A stretch of 25,745 nt of DNA from Chalciporus piperatus (taxonomy: Eukaryota; Basidiomycota; Agaricomycetes; Boletales; Boletaceae), in assembly GCA_038093975.1 (NCBI GenBank), contig JBBPTG010000312.1:1-25745 (forward strand). The letters run 5' to 3'. The notes under the pieces are model-generated. The model made no database searches. It saw nothing but the letters and a program-made list of their open reading frames with translations, and was not told where the DNA came from. Positions 22,125-25,745 of this stretch are shown here, piece by piece. The translations under genes and the position numbers were made by a program. The stretch's first letter is position 1. The number at the start of each line of letters is the position of its first letter.

Positions 22125-23538
22125 AATTATGAATTCAGAACTAGATACAACAAGCAGATGAAGAGTGAGAGCATTGTGAATGTATGTACATGCGTGACGG
22201 TGCCATGATAGGATGATTTAAGCTACAAACTATGGGGCATTCGACTCGGCTTGATGCGCATCGTCGCCTCCTCGACTTTCCTGGTCGTCTGGTTGAGTTT
22301 GCGCTGCGTCCGTGTCTCACACAACCTGGTCCGCGCGTCTATGTAGTCCTGTTGGACATGGAATGGGCACGCTATCGTGGTCGGCTGAGCTGATTTAGGA
22401 ATTGTTACTGAGACACGTGCCATTGTATGGCGCGCCAGTCGCTGGTAAAGTTCTCGATCCCATAGTCTTGTGGATACCCGCTAGCGAAGCGTGATCGGTT
22501 TCCGACCGAACTAATCCCAAGAAACGAAACTGGGGGTATGTGCCTCTGTTTGTTACGATCGAAAGCAGAGTCGGTCAGCCATAGTTCGGCGTATGGAAGG
22601 TCGGTCGTAGGTGGTCCGAGATAGCAGGATCGGGCGGCAATGGTGAGAACGTGGTCGTGTGGTTGTCCATGGGCGAGGACGTATCCGGAGTACCATCGCT
22701 GCCACGCACCGCAAAGTCGACAGTTTCTCGTCGGGACACTTGCCTGTTTGACTTCGGGGTGGTTTGGCTAGGAGGAAGATGTGAGGGAAGGTGTCCGCTC
22801 ATGGCGTGTGTCCGGCATTGTTAATCGCGAGTGGTATCCGAGTCGTCGATTTCGCGAAAAGTCGGCTTCCCTTTCTGGCTCGACCTATCGCCTGGTATTT
22901 TTCGACTCGATGTCCCGCTGTCGAGGTGAATGATCGCCCGATATCCATGTCACCGCTCGACCGCTGGCGTGTGTTCCAGTATTGTTAATTGCGAATGGTA
23001 TCCGAGTCGTCGATTTCACGAAAAGTCGGCTTCACTTTGTTCGACCTATCGCCTGGTATTTTTCAACTCGATGTCCCACTGTCGACGTGAGTGATCGCCC
23101 AATATCCATGTCACCGCTCGACCGCTGGAGGATCCAGTCACCTCGGAATGATGTGCTGAGCCTCGTCAGGGCATGGGGCTCCGTGGGCTTTGCTGCCAGT
23201 ATGTTGCTGCATGACTCGATTTCGGGCTCAGGCTGTCGTTGATTTGGTCGCCTCGCTTTCCAGGCCAGCGTTATCGTTATCGTTTTTTGTGTTCGTTCTG
23301 TCGTGAGTCGATGATGGAGAAGAGGTGGGATCTGGTTCGAGTAGAACACAACGGGACTTCAACGAAAATTTCACGCACCCACTCCGACTCTCTGAGGAAG
23401 TTGATGCATAGTCAAATATTGACAATGCGATATGCCAATGTTGTCCCCGTGGTCTAACGGTCTAACACGCCAGCAATTTGTTCTATTTTTGTTTTGGTGC
23501 CGTAGACAATTAGTAGATTATTACATTACTAGTTAAAA
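22125..23538. other. Gene-poor stretch between the two repeat copies
   Basis: About 1.4 kb between the TCACC-type repeats. Two minus-strand ATG frames, 22423-22223 (66 codons, MARVSVTIPKSAQPTTIACP start) and 22802-22575 (75 codons, Pro/Ser/Thr-rich, MSGHLPSHLPPSQTTPKSNR start), have somewhat protein-like composition but no recognisable domain; I would not call them genes. A tandem duplication lies at 22803-23126. A short tRNA-like block is at about 23440-23470 but has no 3' half. Confidence 0.4.
22803..23126. repeat. Tandem duplication of a 161-163 bp unit
   Basis: Unit 1 is 22803-22965 and unit 2 is 22966-23126. Both start GGCGTGTGT, run through GGTATCCGAGTCGTCGATTT and CCTATCGCCTGGTATTTTTC, and end ATGTCACCGCTCGACCGCT. 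Differences are scattered substitutions and a few small indels. Neither length is forced to be a multiple of three, so this is not obviously a protein repeat. Confidence 0.85.
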
Positions 23539-24004
23539 TCACCTTTGTTCCAAGTGAATATCAACACCTGTCAGAGGCCTGAGGTCCGTGAAAAGACCCC
23601 GTTGGTATTCAACCAGATACACGGTGGTCCCAAATCACTAGGTCATTACCAGGCACCTGGCAATCACCCGTAAACCTGGTGATTGCTGTTTTTCACCCAG
23701 CCCCTTGGTCATTATCACTCGGATTTGCTCCCATAGTGCTGGTGCCATGTGGCAAATCAGCAAATAAATCTGTATCGTCCGAAACCCACACCGTGAGACC
23801 TAGACGGGGTGAAATTCACCTACTGGTTCACCGTGTTCTGTGGTTAATATCACCGGTTTTCTGGGTGGTAATCACACTCGGGGAGTGAAGATCACCATCG
23901 AACACGGTACCCAAAACCTAGTTTAAATCACCGTTTTTCTTGCCGAATTCACCACCCTGTTTATTTACTCGTCACAAAGCTATTTTCACCGAGTCATGAG
24001 GTGA
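23539..24004. repeat. TCACC/GGTGA-studded repeat, copy B, abutting the LTR
   Basis: TCACC or GGTGA starts at 23539, 23664, 23678, 23693, 23808, 23816, 23828, 23850, 23892, 23928, 23949, 23986 and 24000, about ten times the chance rate. From 23808 to 23954 it is colinear with copy A: motif offsets +20, +84 and +141 are the same in both, and the offset near +120 differs by one base. It ends about 10 bases before the candidate LTR. Confidence 0.65.
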
Positions 24005-24014
24005 TTATTTCCGG

Positions 24015-24774
24015 TGTAGGGAACGCATATTCCCTACGCTTGCAGCCGGCGTTCTACCCCCATTTCCCATTCTCAACATTCCTCGACGTCTTTCCTTCGT
24101 TTCCATATATGTTCCAACCTCTTCCGCCGCACATACAGCTTTCCGTCCCCATCACGACCCGTTCCCGTCGTTCCGTGGTATACGGAAACCACGGATCCTT
24201 TGTTTTGTTCACAGGTATCGTCCTCCGTGTCCCCGGAAACCGTTGTCCAGGTATGATATGATTCGCTGGTAAGCTTCCTTTCCATTCCATGTCCTCTAAC
24301 CTTGCTATGCGTCCTTACTGTCGCACTTTCCTTACTTTTACTCATCCTTTTCGCCTTGGCATCTATCCTGTCTATACTTAGTCCAGTACTGTCACTTAGC
24401 GTTCTGTCGCTATCAGAGTCTCGGGTATGCCCGGACTATAAAAGACTGTACTTTGCTTATTTTGAATCGACCTTTCTTTTCTGCACGCAACAACCTCTCC
24501 CTCTAAAACTCCGGAACCTTCGTCCACACTTTCCGTCCGTTCTTACCTTCGTTCCACTAGTCCTAACCGCAAGGAAGTGGTCCGGAACAACCGTTTGTTC
24601 GTACGGAACATCATTTTCCGGTTCTTCAACGGTTTGGTACGCCGGAAACGAGTCCTTTTGCTTGTCTTCATTCCCTGGAATCCCTTTAGGGTCGAACTTA
24701 TCGTACCCTTCTTTATCTTTTGCTACTAACCTTCTCGGGATTTCTATTCCTACAGAGGGTTTAGCTTTCTTACA
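24015..24774 (+). repeat. Candidate 5' LTR (TGTA...TACA)
   Basis: Boundaries are proposed from the TGTAGGG start at 24015, just after the TCACC repeat region, and the TTACA end at 24774, two bases before a TGG-starting primer-binding candidate. An inverted repeat (GTAGGGAA...TTCCCTAC, 24016-24037) lies at its left end and a TATA box inside. Length about 760 bp. Without the 3' LTR neither boundary can be verified; CCTACA at 24749-24754 is an alternative right end. Confidence 0.4.
24437..24444 (+). promoter_or_regulatory. TATA box of the retroelement
   Basis: TATAAAAG within CGGACTATAAAAGACTG. It is a good TATA element in the proposed U3 part of the LTR; transcription would start about 30 bases downstream, near 24465-24475. 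It lies just after the last upstream ATG (24427-24429). Confidence 0.5.
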
Positions 24775-24776
24775 AC

Positions 24777-24794
24777 TGGAGCCCACCGCGAGGG
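24777..24794 (+). other. Candidate primer-binding site
   Basis: TGGAGCCCACCGCGAGGG, followed by ATTCAAC. It begins with TGG two bases after the proposed LTR end. The complement ends in CCA and contains GAATCCC, resembling a tRNA T-arm plus acceptor 3' end, though the spacing to CCA is about two bases longer than in a standard tRNA, so the primer tRNA is not identified. Confidence 0.4.
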
Positions 24795-25228
24795 ATTCAA
24801 CAGTGTCGACAAGAAGGACCCTTCGGCCCATCCCCCATCGACTAGAACTTGAAAATTTACTCGTCCTGTTTCGCAACCTCAACCTTACTCAAGATTCCGC
24901 CTTCTTTGTTTCCGTCATTCCTGACGTCGCCAATCAATCCGGCTCAATTGCTTCCGCTCTGACAGCGGAACCAGTACATTCTATTTTTAACCCGTCCTTG
25001 CTAAACAATCTTCCGACACAGGAACCGGAAACGCTGAGCTACGCCTCATTTGCAGTTCCCGGAGCCTTTGTTCATTCTTCACCTTTGAGACGTCGAACTT
25101 CCTCAGACTCTCGTCACTCTTCTCTTTCCCCTTTAACTTCTTTATCCTCTTCTGGACCGCCCAAGATTCTTTTCTCTCCTCCGTCGCCTTCCTTATCTTT
25201 TGAACCAGGTCAATCGGCCCGCTCATCG

Positions 25229-25372
25229 CCTGTCAACCCGCCTCGCTTATCACCTGTCAACTTACCTGTCAATCCGGCGCCATCTCGGATCCCGCTTCTT
25301 AATCCGCTATCACTTCGCTTAGCGCCTATCATTCCGCCTGTCAACCCACCTGTCAACCCACCTGTCAATCGC
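25229..25372 (+). repeat. Six in-frame copies of a 12-nt CCTGTCAAYYYR-like repeat
   Basis: Copies start at 25229, 25253, 25265, 25337, 25349 and 25361. Every start is in the reading frame of the Gag ATG at 25382, and the copies encode Pro-Val-Asn followed by Pro, Leu or Arg. The block ends ten bases before the ATG. Confidence 0.8.
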
Positions 25373-25381
25373 CCGGCACCA

Positions 25382-25745
25382 ATGGCCACTCCGTTTCAGA
25401 TGCCCCTTAGAGGCACGCAAAACGCCCCCAAGTTTGACGGGAAAACTCCCGCTTTGCTTCCGCGCTACCTGGAAGATATCGATATTCTTGGAACAGCAGC
25501 TAGACTCTCGGAAGCCAGCAAGATTAGGGCAGCCGTTCGGTATGCTGACCTCGAGGAGGCAGAGCTCTGGGAGACGCTCGCGGAATACACGGAAGTAGAC
25601 GCGGATTGGGATGATTTCGTTACCGCAGTCAAGGAATTGTACCCTGGATGCGAGGGTGACAAACGCTATTATCGAGCTGACCTTCAATACTTGATAGAAA
25701 GCTACCGGGCGAAACCCATGCGGAGCCAGGAAGACTTGGGCGACT
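25382..25745 (+). CDS. gag: Retrotransposon Gag, N-terminal part (open at window end)
   Basis: Starts at ATG 25382 (MATPFQMPLRGTQNAPKFDG) and continues for 121 codons to the window edge without a stop. The FDGKTP, LPRYLEDIDIL, IRAAVRYADLEEAELWETL, VKELYPGCEGD, RYYRADLQYLIE and MRSQEDLG blocks match the Gag-like region of Gypsy elements that are abundant in agaricomycetes. This is the capsid-type part; a zinc knuckle, if present, would be downstream. The frame is also open upstream of the ATG. The protein would assemble retroelement particles in the cytoplasm. Confidence 0.82.
   Translation, partial: MATPFQMPLRGTQNAPKFDGKTPALLPRYLEDIDILGTAARLSEASKIRAAVRYADLEEAELWETLAEYTEVDADWDDFVTAVKELYPGCEGDKRYYRADLQYLIESYRAKPMRSQEDLGD

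Larger units (their letters stand above)
24475..25381 (+). other. AUG-free leader with stop-free Gag frame
   Basis: From 24430 to 25381 no ATG occurs on the plus strand in any frame. The frame of the Gag ATG has no stop from 24257 to the window end, while the other two frames contain about 25 stops in the leader and LTR. The conceptual peptide is Ser/Pro/Leu-rich with plausible segments, for example HRLELENLLVLFRNLNLTQ and PVN repeats near its end. This could be an untranslated scanning leader or a non-AUG-initiated extension of Gag. Long antisense frames here (24882-24457, 25226-24987) follow from the pyrimidine bias and I do not count them. Confidence 0.55.
24015..25745 (+). mobile_element. 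Ty3/Gypsy-type LTR retrotransposon, 5' part, cut by window end
   Basis: The element is recognised from the Gag start at 25382 and, upstream of it in order, a candidate LTR with a TATA box, a primer-binding-site-like sequence starting TGG, and a long pyrimidine-rich leader. Protease, reverse transcriptase and integrase would lie to the right of the window, so the class is inferred from Gag similarity to agaricomycete Gypsy elements. The visible part shows no frame break in Gag, so the copy may be young. The 3' LTR is not in view. Confidence 0.7.

Noticed and set aside
23440..23470. tRNA-like 5' half (CCCCGTGGTCTAACGGTCTAACACGCCAG)
   Set aside because: It resembles a D-arm/box A, but no anticodon arm, box B or matching acceptor strand follows, so no tRNA can be folded. 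At most a tRNA fragment.
24457..25226. Long Lys/Glu-rich open frames on the minus strand
   Set aside because: They are antisense to the Gag leader and arise because the plus strand is pyrimidine-rich; they show no domain and oppose the recognised Gag gene.

Overview
The window reads as nuclear DNA of a filamentous basidiomycete, most likely a mushroom-forming agaricomycete. The genes are broken by many short introns (mostly 47-81 nt, GT-AG), and the families are typical of that group: a secreted type-B carboxylesterase, GH131, a CHAT-domain relic, an AIG1-like GTPase, an F-box/LRR protein and a Ty3/Gypsy Gag. No rRNA, tRNA or CRISPR array is visible. All gene models were spliced by hand, joining exons only where both the reading frame and the family motifs continue. 

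Layout. 1-1425: degenerate gene-poor DNA. 1426-2163 (+): broken CHAT-domain relic. 2818-5226 (+): 14-exon secreted carboxylesterase/lipase. 5510-7088 (+): 11-exon isopenicillin-N-synthase-like 2-oxoglutarate/Fe(II) oxygenase. 7354-8524 (-): P-loop GTPase with a C-terminal coiled coil. 9490-10828 (-): thioredoxin reductase. 11532-12899 (+): seven-helix membrane protein. 13529-14903 (+): single-pass membrane protein with an LEA2-like outer domain. 15554-16757 (-): secreted GH131 glucanase. 17066-17998 (-): conserved-looking protein of unknown function. 18522-20298 (-): F-box/LRR-type protein. 21482-21721 (-): possible small hydrophilic protein. 21894-24004: repeat-rich DNA with two diverged copies of a TCACC/GGTGA-studded repeat around a tandem duplication. 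24015-25745 (+): 5' end of a Ty3/Gypsy retrotransposon (candidate LTR, primer-binding site, leader and Gag) running off the right edge. 

The first 20 kb is ordinary gene-dense euchromatin and the last 4 kb is mobile or repeat DNA. I see no coherent operon or gene cluster. The carboxylesterase and the oxygenase are co-oriented and close, but nothing else suggests a biosynthetic cluster. The two secreted enzymes (carboxylesterase, GH131) fit a plant-litter or wood-decay lifestyle; thioredoxin reductase is housekeeping redox. 

The most unusual signal is the retroelement leader. Between the LTR TATA box and the Gag ATG there are about 950 nt with no ATG in any frame, and the Gag reading frame is stop-free through all of it and beyond (24257-25745), while the other two frames carry about 25 stops. 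Six 12-nt repeats in that leader all lie in the Gag frame. This suggests either a scanning leader purged of AUGs, or a non-AUG-initiated N-terminal extension of Gag.
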